Of a DNA stretch of 64,000 nt, positions 45,241 through 53,676 are shown in pieces. Under the pieces are notes generated by a model. That model searched no databases, was not told the origin of the DNA, and saw only the letters and a list, made by a program, of their open reading frames with translations. Source of the stretch: Chromatiales bacterium (GTDB lineage: Bacteria; Pseudomonadota; Gammaproteobacteria; Steroidobacterales; Woeseiaceae). The stretch is taken from positions 41,053 to 105,052 of the forward strand of contig JAIBDF010000002.1 in assembly GCA_024679535.1 (NCBI GenBank), in the 5' to 3' direction. Each line of letters opens with the position of its first letter. Positions within the stretch are counted from its first letter, which is position 1. The position numbers and the translations under genes are program-made.

Positions 45241-46461
45241 CTATATGAGCCCGGTGTGTCGAAGCGCGGCCTGCAACTGTGACCAGCGCTGCTCCAGCGT
45301 GCCGGTATAGCCAATCGAGATGCGCAGCAGGCCCGGAGAGATACCGGCCGAGTCCTTGTCTTCGTCGCTCATTTCACTGGATGTGCTCGACCCGGAACAG
45401 GACATCAGGGTGTCGAAATAGCCAAGGCTCACGGCAAGGTACCCGAAGCGTTGCTCGTTTTGCAGGCACGACATCAGAGCGTTCGCAGTCTCCTCGTCGC
45501 CAACATCCAGCGTGAACACGCCCCCGTAGCCGTATTCGTCGCAATGCAGTTCCTCGAACAGCGCATGATCGGGATGATGCGGCAGGCCCGGGTAGGTAAC
45601 CTTGAGCCCGAGCTCGTCCAGGCGTGCTGTTATTGCGAGCGCCCGTTGGCTGTGCGCGTTCATGCGTAAGGGTAGGTGAGGAATCCGCAGGCTGATGCCG
45701 GCCGCCACATTCGGGTCCATTGTCGGCCCGAGCAGCATTAGCGGGCCCATATGCAGGTCCATAAGCGCGCCGATGAAGGTCTCGCTGCCACAGATAGCAC
45801 CCGCGATAACGTCAGAGGCACCGCTGATATATTTGGTAATGCTGTGCACCACGATATCGGCACCGAGCACCGCAGGGCTCAGGATCAGCGGACTGAAGGT
45901 GTTGTCGACAACCAGCGGTATCCCGCTTTCCTTCGCGAGGGCTGACAGTCGTGGAATGTTGGCCAGTCGCAGCGTTGGGTTCGAAATGCTCTCGGTGAAG
46001 ATCAGGCGCGTCTTGTCCGTGATGGCATTGGCCACCGCGTCCACGTCAGAAATATCGACGAAGTGCGTGGTAATACCTGATTTGGCAGGTAGAAAGTCGT
46101 GCAGCAATGCGTAGGAACCGCCGTAGATGGCACTCGAAGCGACAACTTCGTCCCCGGCATTGCACAGGCACATAATGACGCCCGAAATCGCCGCCATGCC
46201 GCTTGCCGTGCAGTACGCCGCCTGCGTGCCTTCCAGCGCAGCCATCTGGCGGCCCAGGTTGTACACGGTCGGATTGAAATGGCGCCCGTAGAGGTAGCAG
46301 CCTCTGTCCGGACCCGCGCGACCCTGAAACAGGTCGGGCATGGTTTCTGGATCGATAACAGTGAACGTCGAACTTGTCTCGATGGACATGTTGACGCCGC
46401 CGTGTTCCCCGAACTCATGGCGCAGGTGAGCGAGGTCCTCGATGGGGTTTCGGCCACGCAT
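45241..46461 (-). CDS. Cys/Met metabolism PLP-dependent enzyme (cystathionine gamma-synthase/lyase-like)
   Basis: A fold-type I PLP enzyme of the trans-sulfuration family, 406 residues. Visible are YGRHFNPTVYNL, ASGMAAISGVI, the pyridine-binding VVDNTFSPLIL and the PLP lysine in HSITKYISGASD. The C-terminal substrate loop has LGYFDTLMSCSGSSTSSE, which differs from the usual LGGxESL of MetB/MetC, so the substrate may be different (for example methionine gamma-lyase-like). It follows the EamA transporter gene by 39 bp in the same direction, which suggests uptake or export of an amino acid linked to its turnover. Confidence 0.82.
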   Translation of the reverse strand: MRGRNPIEDLAHLRHEFGEHGGVNMSIETSSTFTVIDPETMPDLFQGRAGPDRGCYLYGRHFNPTVYNLGRQMAALEGTQAAYCTASGMAAISGVIMCLCNAGDEVVASSAIYGGSYALLHDFLPAKSGITTHFVDISDVDAVANAITDKTRLIFTESISNPTLRLANIPRLSALAKESGIPLVVDNTFSPLILSPAVLGADIVVHSITKYISGASDVIAGAICGSETFIGALMDLHMGPLMLLGPTMDPNVAAGISLRIPHLPLRMNAHSQRALAITARLDELGLKVTYPGLPHHPDHALFEELHCDEYGYGGVFTLDVGDEETANALMSCLQNEQRFGYLAVSLGYFDTLMSCSGSSTSSEMSDEDKDSAGISPGLLRISIGYTGTLEQRWSQLQAALRHTGLI

Positions 46462-46500
46462 GATTGTTCTCCCTTTTTGACCAGGCCGGCCGCTGGGGAA

Positions 46501-47373
46501 TCAGGCGCTCTTTTTAAGAACCAGTAAATTACCCAGCAGGACCAGCGATGTTCCCGTAACAATCGACAGGTCCAGTTGTAGCCCTTCAAATGCTATTGAC
46601 AGCATCAGGGCGACCACCGGCCACATGACCGACGCGTACCCGGCCTTGTGGGCGCCAATCCTGCCGAGCAGCGTCAGGTATGCACCAAACGCGACGACCG
46701 AACCAAATATTGCCAAATAGACCAACGACGCGATGTACGTAAAAGTCGCGTCAAAAATGAATTCATGACCACTGACGACAGCCACGATTGCGGTGACTAC
46801 TGCGCCATAGAACATTCCCCAGGCGTTTCCCTGCATAACCGGCAGCGCCCGTTTCTGTGCGGCCTGTGAGACCATATTGCCGCCCGATGCCAACAGGGCG
46901 CCCAGCATTGCCAGCAAAAAGCCGAAGAACACCCCGTCATTAATCGAGACAGACTCAATGCGGGGCGCGAACAGGATCACAATCCCGACGATACCCAGCA
47001 ATGCCCCTGCCAAAACGCGGGCGCCCGCCCGCGTGCCGAAAAAGACGCGCGACAGGATGATATTAATCCACAGCAACATCGAGAAAGCGATTGCCGCCAG
47101 AGCCGAAGTGATATGGACCTGCGCCCGATACGTCAGGATGTAGTTCATGCCAAACAGGAAGAACCCGAGCGCACCGAACCATAAGTGATCTTTTACTTTA
47201 AAAGAAAGCGATAAGTTTCTAATTTTACATGTAATAAATAGAATCGCCGATGCAAGCATGTAGCGATATACGATCGACACCTCCGGCTCCACCACGCCCA
47301 ATTGAAATTCGATGGCCAGCCAGGTCGACCCCCAGATCAGTACCGTTACCACATACAGAAACGTGTTATTCAT
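46501..47373 (-). CDS. EamA/DMT-family transporter
   Basis: A 290-residue drug/metabolite transporter with ten transmembrane helices in two EamA repeats: WGSTWLAIEFQLG at the start of repeat one and GSVVAFGAYLTLLGRIGAHKAGYASVMWPVVALM in repeat two (residues about 215-248). Members often export amino acids or metabolites. The ATG at 47373 overlaps the stop of the CotH-like gene by 1 bp; a GTG 12 bp upstream is less likely. Confidence 0.85.
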   Translation of the reverse strand: MNNTFLYVVTVLIWGSTWLAIEFQLGVVEPEVSIVYRYMLASAILFITCKIRNLSLSFKVKDHLWFGALGFFLFGMNYILTYRAQVHITSALAAIAFSMLLWINIILSRVFFGTRAGARVLAGALLGIVGIVILFAPRIESVSINDGVFFGFLLAMLGALLASGGNMVSQAAQKRALPVMQGNAWGMFYGAVVTAIVAVVSGHEFIFDATFTYIASLVYLAIFGSVVAFGAYLTLLGRIGAHKAGYASVMWPVVALMLSIAFEGLQLDLSIVTGTSLVLLGNLLVLKKSA

Positions 47374-48392
47374 CAGCCGATGCACTTCTGTTCCAGCGTC
47401 GCGACTAACTCTTCATCGTTACTGGCTTTTTGGAAGAAGCGTTCCAGCAATTCGAGGCGCCGCTTGGTTTCTTTGCCGCCGGTAGCGGGCAGATCCTGGA
47501 CCAAAGCGGTTATTTCCGCTTCTCGATCCCGGATGGCTTGCACTGCCGCCATAATCTGCAGATCTGGAATGCAATATCCGCGATAGCGGCGAACCCGAAC
47601 ACTCCTGATGCCCACACTCGGGTCGGGGCGCGCATATCGGGCATTCACGAGGCCGGCAAGATCGAAGTCATACGGAACCAGGTAGTGCATGCCCTCTTTC
47701 GCCAGCAGCGTGCCGTTATGGCAGCAGTGTTCCTCTCCAGTCGCCGTGACGAGTGACCAGTCGGTATTCGCTATCAGGTAGTGAAAGACAAACACCAGCG
47801 CCGCCTGGTCCGGCTGCAAAAGTGATTTCACGACATTGGGGGTTTCAGCGAGTTCAGCCTCAACTCTTGCTGCCAAATCGGTGGTGGGCTCAAGCAAAAA
47901 GCCATAGCGGATCAGCGGCTCACTCGCCGAACTGGCGGTGTCGGTGTAACTGATGCGCAGCAGGCGGGTGCGATACGCGGTGTCCGAAAGCAGCGCAAAT
48001 ATCCGGTATGCCGCGTATTCCGCGAGGACATTTTCTTCGTAATTGGCTTTAGCTTTGCAGTGCGTCACCAGTTTCAGCTTGTCATGGCCTGCGAAGACCC
48101 CACCCACCGCTGCGTCACTGCCAAACTGCAACCTGAGCGGTGGAAAATGGCATACGCGGGCTCTGCTGTTCCCACGAACGCGGACCGACACCGGGAACTC
48201 CTGACCATCCATCAGCAGCTTGAAGGGCCATGCCCTGCGTTCTTCCCTATCCTCGATGGTCTGCTGCAAAGGGCCCTGAAGTGACACCTCCAGCACCTTG
48301 TCACTATCAAAAAGTGCACCACCGGCGTGCGCCGTGCCGACCCAAAACAAGAGCAGGATTTGTGACCGCCAAACGAGATAGCGAGGGGGCAT
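47373..48392 (-). CDS. Secreted CotH-kinase-like protein of unknown function
   Basis: A 339-residue protein with a signal peptide (about 1-23, ending AHAGG). VRVRGNSRARVCHFPPLRLQ resembles the opening of CotH-type kinases. ANTDW near 210 and YLVPYDFDLAGLVNARYA near 250 correspond to the metal-binding D-x-D region. This is a match by eye, so the kinase function is an inference. It is translationally coupled to the downstream EamA transporter gene. Confidence 0.6.
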   Translation of the reverse strand: MPPRYLVWRSQILLLFWVGTAHAGGALFDSDKVLEVSLQGPLQQTIEDREERRAWPFKLLMDGQEFPVSVRVRGNSRARVCHFPPLRLQFGSDAAVGGVFAGHDKLKLVTHCKAKANYEENVLAEYAAYRIFALLSDTAYRTRLLRISYTDTASSASEPLIRYGFLLEPTTDLAARVEAELAETPNVVKSLLQPDQAALVFVFHYLIANTDWSLVTATGEEHCCHNGTLLAKEGMHYLVPYDFDLAGLVNARYARPDPSVGIRSVRVRRYRGYCIPDLQIMAAVQAIRDREAEITALVQDLPATGGKETKRRLELLERFFQKASNDEELVATLEQKCIG

Positions 48393-48409
48393 ACGCGGAT
48401 AATAACCAG

Positions 48410-48786
48410 ATGTTCGAGGGGCTGCTCATATTGCCGGTTATCGTGCTGGGATACGCCGCGGTAGAGAACGACTACTACCTGGATATTCTGACGTACCTGG
48501 AATCGGCGGCACGGGGATTTGCGGGCCGGTTATTCACATCCTGTTCGCCTCCATTTGGGCGCATTGGATCACTCGGGCATGGCTGGCAAAAGGGCCGATC
48601 GTGGGGGCTGCAATACAGGGGTTCCTGCTTGCGTCCGGGCTGCATGGCATTTACGACTTTATGGTTTTGATGTATCCCATCGCCGCACTCCCAATCGCAG
48701 CCCTGATGATTGCGGTAATCTGGCTGTGGCGGCTGCGTCTCATGCGGCGCATGCATGAGGTCGCCATGCTTGACCCTGAGCCCTAG
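48410..48786 (+). pseudogene. Truncated and frameshifted PrsW-family intramembrane protease gene
   Basis: Two forward frames together give the second half of a PrsW-type protease. The first frame (from 48410) has VLGYAAVENDYYLDILTYL, matching the GFAxxEN block. After a frame change near 48520-48530 the reading goes on as GPVIHILFASIWAHW, then GFLLASGLHGIYDFMVL and a final basic tail, ending at 48786. The N-terminal part with the E-E-x-x-K motif is absent, since the divergent CotH-like gene begins at 48392. It is therefore taken as a decayed gene. Confidence 0.55.
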
Positions 48787-48791
48787 GCTTA

Positions 48792-48977
48792 CTAGCCGCG
48801 GTCGTAAGGGTTGCCGCTATCTGGCGTCTCTACGGGTTCTTCGAGTGTCAGCTCAAGCTCGTCGCCTGAATCGAGCAGCAGCTCCGAGCAACGCCGCTGA
48901 ACGTTAGCCAGCCTGAGAGTCACATTTGAGTCCGCGAGCGGTATGTCGTTGACATCCTTTGGCATCTTTCCTTCCAT
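48792..48977 (-). CDS. Small acidic protein of unknown function (61 aa)
   Basis: A 61-residue acidic protein, MEGKMPKDVNDIPLADSN to a C-terminal NPYDRG, with a helix-forming middle (VTLRLANVQRRCSELL). There is no signal peptide or membrane segment. I do not recognise the family. The case for a real gene is its promoter: a perfect CRP-type palindrome and a TATACT -10 box at standard spacing lie directly upstream, and AGGT or GGAAGG motifs precede Met1 (48977) and Met5 (48965). Confidence 0.6.
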   Translation of the reverse strand: MEGKMPKDVNDIPLADSNVTLRLANVQRRCSELLLDSGDELELTLEEPVETPDSGNPYDRG

Positions 48978-49017
48978 ACTGTTACCTGTCTGTGTTTAGC
49001 GACAGGCTTCAATTTGC

Positions 49018-49062
49018 AGTATAGAGACAGCACCTTGGCCAAAGTGTGAACCAGTTCACACT
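49018..49062 (-). promoter_or_regulatory. Class II CRP-dependent promoter
   Basis: A 20-bp near-perfect palindrome at 49043-49062 (arms AGTGTGAAC and GTTCACACT around CA) contains TGTGA-N6-TCACA. On the minus strand a -10 box TATACT lies at 49023-49018. A start of transcription 7 bp further (about 49011) puts the CRP site centre at -41.5, the class II position, where CRP replaces the -35 box. It drives the 61-residue gene, whose start codon is about 34 bp downstream of that point. Confidence 0.7.
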
Positions 49063-49125
49063 AAATTGCGCCAAAATGCGGAATTTCAGGCAGTTATGTC
49101 AAAAACAGGCAAACTTTGCAGCCCG

Positions 49126-50697
49126 TCAATCTGCAGGTGGCTGCTGCTGTAGCACGGACATGAGTATTGCGATTCCTTCAAGGAAGTTGCCGAGTCGCAG
49201 ATTTTCGTTGGGACTGTGCTGATTGTTGTCGATATTGACGGTGGGCACCGTTGCAGCTGGCAAGTCCAGAGCGTCAATAATTGGCGCTATCGGAATAGAG
49301 CCGCCCATCGTCACCACGACAATCGGCTCCTCGCCGAACAGATGCCGCATTCCTGCCCTGGCCATCCGCGCGGGTGGTGCCTCCGGGTCAGTCCGAAACG
49401 CTCCATAGGCGACCTCGTGGTCAAAACTGACAATTCGGGGGTAAGCCATGCGCTCGGCATCTGACGGTGCATGATCCAGCACCGTGAAGCCGAGATCTGC
49501 AATATGAGTCCGAACCAGGCCAATGAGGTGAACAGGATCCGATTCGACTACGAGCCGGATATCAATCTCGGCCACAGCGGTTGGTGGAATAATCGTCCTT
49601 GATGCCGCCCCTGTCCATGCGGCGGACAGGCCCCGGATATTCAGTGATGGGTATTGAATCGCTTCCTGCAGACTGTCGGCCACCGCGTCAGATTGAACCA
49701 GACCCATAGAAGCCAGGATTGCTTCTTCATCATCCGGAACGGCCTCGAGCATCGACCGAGTCTTGTCGTCAATGGCGACCCCATCATAGAAGCCGTCGAT
49801 CATTACGACGCCGTCCGATGACTTCATCGATGCGAGGATCTGAGCGAGCGCCAGGGCCGGATTCGGTACGAAATTGCCGTAGTGGCCACTGTGTTGTGCT
49901 ACTCGCGGGCCATAGGCGGTCAGCGTGATCGTCGCAATACCCCGCGCGCCAAGTGACACGGTCGGGCGATTCGACGCATGCGGCGGACCATCGAAGATCA
50001 GCAGCATGTCGGCAGCCAGTAGTTCGCTGTGGGCCCGGACGGCCGCCGCCAGGTGAGGCGATCCAAGCTCTTCCTCGGTGTCGATTAAAACCTTGAGGTT
50101 GTAGCCAAGCCGTCCATTGATACTGCTCAGCAACTCTATGGCCATCAGGAACTGCGTCATCGGTCCCTTCGAGTCCGATGCCGAACGGGCGAAGATGCGC
50201 CAGTCCGGGTTCAGGCTGCCCTGCACGGCGTCCCAGCTGATAGTCTCCCAGGCCCCATCAGCAGACTGCTCTTTAAGGACCGCCACGTAAGGGCTCGGCT
50301 GCTGCCAGGCCGCGGGATCTACCGGCTGGCCATCTGCCTGCAGATAGATAAGCACGGTCCTGGTGGCGCCAGCGGAGAGACGCTCGGCGTAGATCGACGG
50401 ACTGCCGTCGGTGGGAATGAGTCGCGCAGTGAAACCGCGCTGCTCAAAGGCATGCTTTACCCACCCGTTCAGACCGACTATCTGGTCCGGGAAGTTCGCA
50501 TCATTGGGCAACGACAGGAATTCCCGGTACAGGGAAATGGCCTCCAGCGCATGACCGCTGACCATCTCGCGGATCTGGCCGGCACTGATTTGGTCAGGAT
50601 ATTCCTCGCCCCCTGCCGACGCGGCCAGCAGCAGAGCACTCCAAAGCATGCCTCGATAAAAAGGCCGGAATCTTTTATTAATTAATAAGTTATACAT
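49126..50697 (-). CDS. M20-family metallopeptidase, secreted
   Basis: A 523-residue zinc peptidase of the M20/M28 clan with a signal peptide (ending AASAGG). The metal and catalytic sites look like those of dipeptidase-type M20 enzymes: VLIYLQADGQP where others have GHxDVV, SDSKGPMTQFLMA (Asp bridging the metals), DTEEELGSPH (catalytic Glu pair) and a C-terminal VNIDNNQHSPNENL (His ligand). The first histidine ligand (GHxD) is replaced by glutamine (LQAD), which is odd. Start 50697 lies in AT-rich DNA; Met17 (50649) directly before the hydrophobic core is a serious alternative. Confidence 0.78.
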   Translation of the reverse strand: MYNLLINKRFRPFYRGMLWSALLLAASAGGEEYPDQISAGQIREMVSGHALEAISLYREFLSLPNDANFPDQIVGLNGWVKHAFEQRGFTARLIPTDGSPSIYAERLSAGATRTVLIYLQADGQPVDPAAWQQPSPYVAVLKEQSADGAWETISWDAVQGSLNPDWRIFARSASDSKGPMTQFLMAIELLSSINGRLGYNLKVLIDTEEELGSPHLAAAVRAHSELLAADMLLIFDGPPHASNRPTVSLGARGIATITLTAYGPRVAQHSGHYGNFVPNPALALAQILASMKSSDGVVMIDGFYDGVAIDDKTRSMLEAVPDDEEAILASMGLVQSDAVADSLQEAIQYPSLNIRGLSAAWTGAASRTIIPPTAVAEIDIRLVVESDPVHLIGLVRTHIADLGFTVLDHAPSDAERMAYPRIVSFDHEVAYGAFRTDPEAPPARMARAGMRHLFGEEPIVVVTMGGSIPIAPIIDALDLPAATVPTVNIDNNQHSPNENLRLGNFLEGIAILMSVLQQQPPAD

Positions 50698-50760
50698 CGA
50701 AATTAAAGTGGATTATCGGTATGAAGCCGGCCTGTACCGGTCCAAACTGATGCGGTTGCC

Positions 50761-51729
50761 TCAGAATTTGAGCATCGCCGAACCCCAGGTGAAACCCGCC
50801 CCGAAGGCTGCCATCAGGAGCGTATCGCCGCGCTTGATACGCCCATCGCGCACGGCCTGGTCCAGAGCCAGCGGGATCGACGCACCAGAGGTGTTCGCAT
50901 GCTCATCAACCGTGGCGATGACACGCTCCATTGGCAGGCCGATTTTCTTGGCCGCCGCCTTGATGATGCGCATGTTGGCCTGGTGCGGCACAAACCAGTC
51001 AATATCGTCGATGTGCCCGTCCAGGTCCGCAATCGTCTCACGCGCGATGCTGTCGAACGTCGCCACCGCACGCTTGAAGACGGCATTGCCGTTCATTTCG
51101 ATGAAAGCCTCGCCCTTGCGGGTGATGTCGTAACCAATAGAAACGCCCTGCTTCACGTGCAGAAGTTCCTCGTACTCACCGTTTGCGTGGATATGCGTCG
51201 CCATAATGCCGGGTTCGTCGCAGGCTTCGAGAACCACGGCACCCGCGCCATCGCCAAACAGCACGGCTGTGCCACGGTCTTCCCAGTTGGTAATGCGTGA
51301 GAGCGTTTCGGAGCCGATGACCAGGGCCTTTTGCGCGCCGCCGGTTTGCACGTAGCGATTTGCGAGGTCCAACCCGTAGAGAAAGCCACTGCAGGCCGCA
51401 TGCACGTCGAAGGCCGGACCACCCTTGGCGCCCAGTCGGCGCTGAATAATGCAGGCGGTCGAGGGGAATACTTTGTCGGGCGTAGCCGTTCCGAGAATGA
51501 TGAGATCAATGTCATCCGCACTGACACCAGCCATATCCATGGCCCGTTTTGCGGCTTCGAGCCCCATTGAACCGGTCGTCTCACCCTCACCGGCAATGTG
51601 ACGACGCTTGATCCCTGTACGTTCCCGGATCCACTCATCCGAGGTTTCCATGATCTTCTCGAGATCTTTATTACTTACAACCTTTTCTGGCAGAAAGCTG
51701 CCAATTCCGGCGATGCGTGCGTACGTCAT
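50761..51729 (-). CDS. 3-oxoacyl-ACP synthase III (KASIII, FabH-like)
   Basis: A ketoacyl-ACP synthase III of 322 residues. The catalytic Cys113 lies in HAACSGFLYG, the His in FVPHQANMRI and the Asn in HANTSGASIP. It is very close to FabH in length and motifs. However, it is coupled to an acyl-AMP ligase and a P450 rather than to plsX/fabD/fabG, and its ATG overlaps the ligase stop by 1 bp. It may thus serve a dedicated acyl product, priming or extending the chain on the fused ACP. It could also be the housekeeping fabH of this genome, as no other is visible. Confidence 0.85.
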   Translation of the reverse strand: MTYARIAGIGSFLPEKVVSNKDLEKIMETSDEWIRERTGIKRRHIAGEGETTGSMGLEAAKRAMDMAGVSADDIDLIILGTATPDKVFPSTACIIQRRLGAKGGPAFDVHAACSGFLYGLDLANRYVQTGGAQKALVIGSETLSRITNWEDRGTAVLFGDGAGAVVLEACDEPGIMATHIHANGEYEELLHVKQGVSIGYDITRKGEAFIEMNGNAVFKRAVATFDSIARETIADLDGHIDDIDWFVPHQANMRIIKAAAKKIGLPMERVIATVDEHANTSGASIPLALDQAVRDGRIKRGDTLLMAAFGAGFTWGSAMLKF

Positions 51730-53669
51730 CAGGTGTCCCTCTTCAGGAACGCCGCGATCTCACGCAGCGTCGGGTAGTCGAACAAATCGCTGATATCCAG
51801 TTTGCCCGGGTATTTCTCGTCGATTGCCAGTACGACTTCGGTCAGTGTTAAGGAACTTACACCGACTTCGAACAGATTGTCATCTGCGTTGATCTTCCGA
51901 TCTTTGGCCACTTCCCGACAAATCAGCTCGAGCTCAGCCACCAGCGGGTCGGTGTCGACCGACTCCTCCGCCGTTTCCGACGGCTGCAGCTCATTGAGCA
52001 CAGCGTCATACTCCCCGTCGAAATAGGATTCCAGCAGCTTGCCGCGCTGCACTTTGCCGCTGGTTGTCTTCGGGATCTTGGGAACCGGGATAACGGTGTC
52101 GACCGCGATGCCGGTTTGCTCGCCGACGACGTCACGCACCGCATCGATTAATGGCCTGAAGTCGTCAAGATCCTGGCGATACAGAATGAAAGCCACGAGT
52201 TCCTCAGTTTGTCCGCCCTTGGGCGTAGCGCCGGCCACCACAACCTTGTTGAGGTCGAGGCCGTCGATTCGCGCGACAATGTCCTCGATATCATGAGGAT
52301 AGTAGTTCTGCCCGTTGATGATGATGATGTCTTTCTGGCGGCCCGTAATAACGAGCTGGTCGTTGACAAAGACTCCACAGTCACCGGTCCGCAGCCAACC
52401 GTCCTGCGTAAACAGTGCGGCTGTCGCCTCAGGGTCAGCGTAGACGCGCTCAGTCATGCTGCCACCGTGTAACTGGATGTGACCAATATGGCCAGGCGAC
52501 AGCTCGTCATCGTTGTCATCTGTGATCCGAATATCAACATCGCGGATCGCCTTGCCGACTGTCACGAAACTGACAGCATCGCTATCCGCTTCGTCCACAG
52601 CGCGGAACGTTTCCCCGATTTGCAGGCTGTGACGGTCCATGATGACGCGCGCGTACTCAGGTCCGAGCTCGGAGAACGACACGCCGACAGTCGCTTCGGC
52701 CAGTCCGTAGACCGGCAGCATGGTGTTGCGCTTCAAACCGTGCGGCGCCAGGGCTGTCAGGAATTCCTCGCAGAGATCCCAGGAAATCGGTTCGGCACCG
52801 TTGAGAATGCGTTTCACCGAAGACAGGTCAATGTCCGGAAGCCCTTTGCGCACAAACAGCTTGAGGAAATGTTTGTAGCCGAAGTTTGGTGAGCACAGCT
52901 GCGTCGCGCGCAGTTCACTGGCTTTACTCATCCACAGCAGTGGTCGACGCACGAACACGCTGGTGTCCATGACCGCGTGGTTCATGCCGGCGGCGAGCAC
53001 GCTCAGGTGGAAACCGATCAGGCCCATATCATGCGTCAGCGGCATCCAGCTCAGCGCCTGGTCGTCTTCGCGCCAATCGGCACCCTCCACAATCGCGCGG
53101 ATGTTTACGCACAAATTGCGATGCGTCAGTACCACACCTTTCGGATCGCTGGTTGAACCCGACGAATACTGGATGAAGGCGGTATCGTCGGGCGCCGCTG
53201 CATACAGTTCGCCATGCGCACCGGGCTCGACATCACTCATCAGGACCGCGTGCGTCTCCAGCAGCTGCGTAATATCAGCCAGCTCACGCTCCTTCGCAAA
53301 ATCGAGCAGCCGCTGCAGCAGATCCATCTCGGTAAACAGCGTGACGTTCTCGAGCTGCGCGAGTATGCGGAACAGCTTGTGTTTGTGTTCATCGCTGATA
53401 CCGACGGCGACCGGCACCGGCACGATGCCGCCCAGAATGGCGGCCCAAAACGCAATCACGAAGCTCCTGTTGGATTTGCTGAAAATAATCAGCTCATCGC
53501 CGGGCTTCATACCACGCTGTTGCAGCGAGCCCAGCAATGCGAGCGCTTCCTCCCACAAAGCGGAAAAACTGAGAACGGACTCGTCGTGTTCACCGTCGAT
53601 GAAACGGATTTCCCGGTCGCAGTCTTTAACGTCCGACAACAGGTCGATCATGCTGTTATAGAGCTTCAT
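51729..53669 (-). CDS. Fatty-acyl-AMP ligase with C-terminal acyl carrier domain
   Basis: A 646-residue protein: an ANL-superfamily adenylation domain (about 1-560) and a carrier domain (about 570-646). The ATP-binding loop is FIQYSSGSTSDPKGVVLTH; other blocks are SWMPLTHDMGLIG, GLAEATVGVSFSE and the hinge region TGRQKDIIIINGQNYYP. The order resembles fatty-acyl-AMP ligases (FAAL), which load fatty acids on carrier proteins rather than on CoA. The carrier serine is Ser606 in GVSSLTL, where the usual D-S-L reads S-S-L. The ATG at 53669 has AAGGA upstream; the frame is open to 53756 but that overlaps the P450 gene. Confidence 0.85.
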   Translation of the reverse strand: MKLYNSMIDLLSDVKDCDREIRFIDGEHDESVLSFSALWEEALALLGSLQQRGMKPGDELIIFSKSNRSFVIAFWAAILGGIVPVPVAVGISDEHKHKLFRILAQLENVTLFTEMDLLQRLLDFAKERELADITQLLETHAVLMSDVEPGAHGELYAAAPDDTAFIQYSSGSTSDPKGVVLTHRNLCVNIRAIVEGADWREDDQALSWMPLTHDMGLIGFHLSVLAAGMNHAVMDTSVFVRRPLLWMSKASELRATQLCSPNFGYKHFLKLFVRKGLPDIDLSSVKRILNGAEPISWDLCEEFLTALAPHGLKRNTMLPVYGLAEATVGVSFSELGPEYARVIMDRHSLQIGETFRAVDEADSDAVSFVTVGKAIRDVDIRITDDNDDELSPGHIGHIQLHGGSMTERVYADPEATAALFTQDGWLRTGDCGVFVNDQLVITGRQKDIIIINGQNYYPHDIEDIVARIDGLDLNKVVVAGATPKGGQTEELVAFILYRQDLDDFRPLIDAVRDVVGEQTGIAVDTVIPVPKIPKTTSGKVQRGKLLESYFDGEYDAVLNELQPSETAEESVDTDPLVAELELICREVAKDRKINADDNLFEVGVSSLTLTEVVLAIDEKYPGKLDISDLFDYPTLREIAAFLKRDT

Positions 53670-53676
53670 GTGTTCC

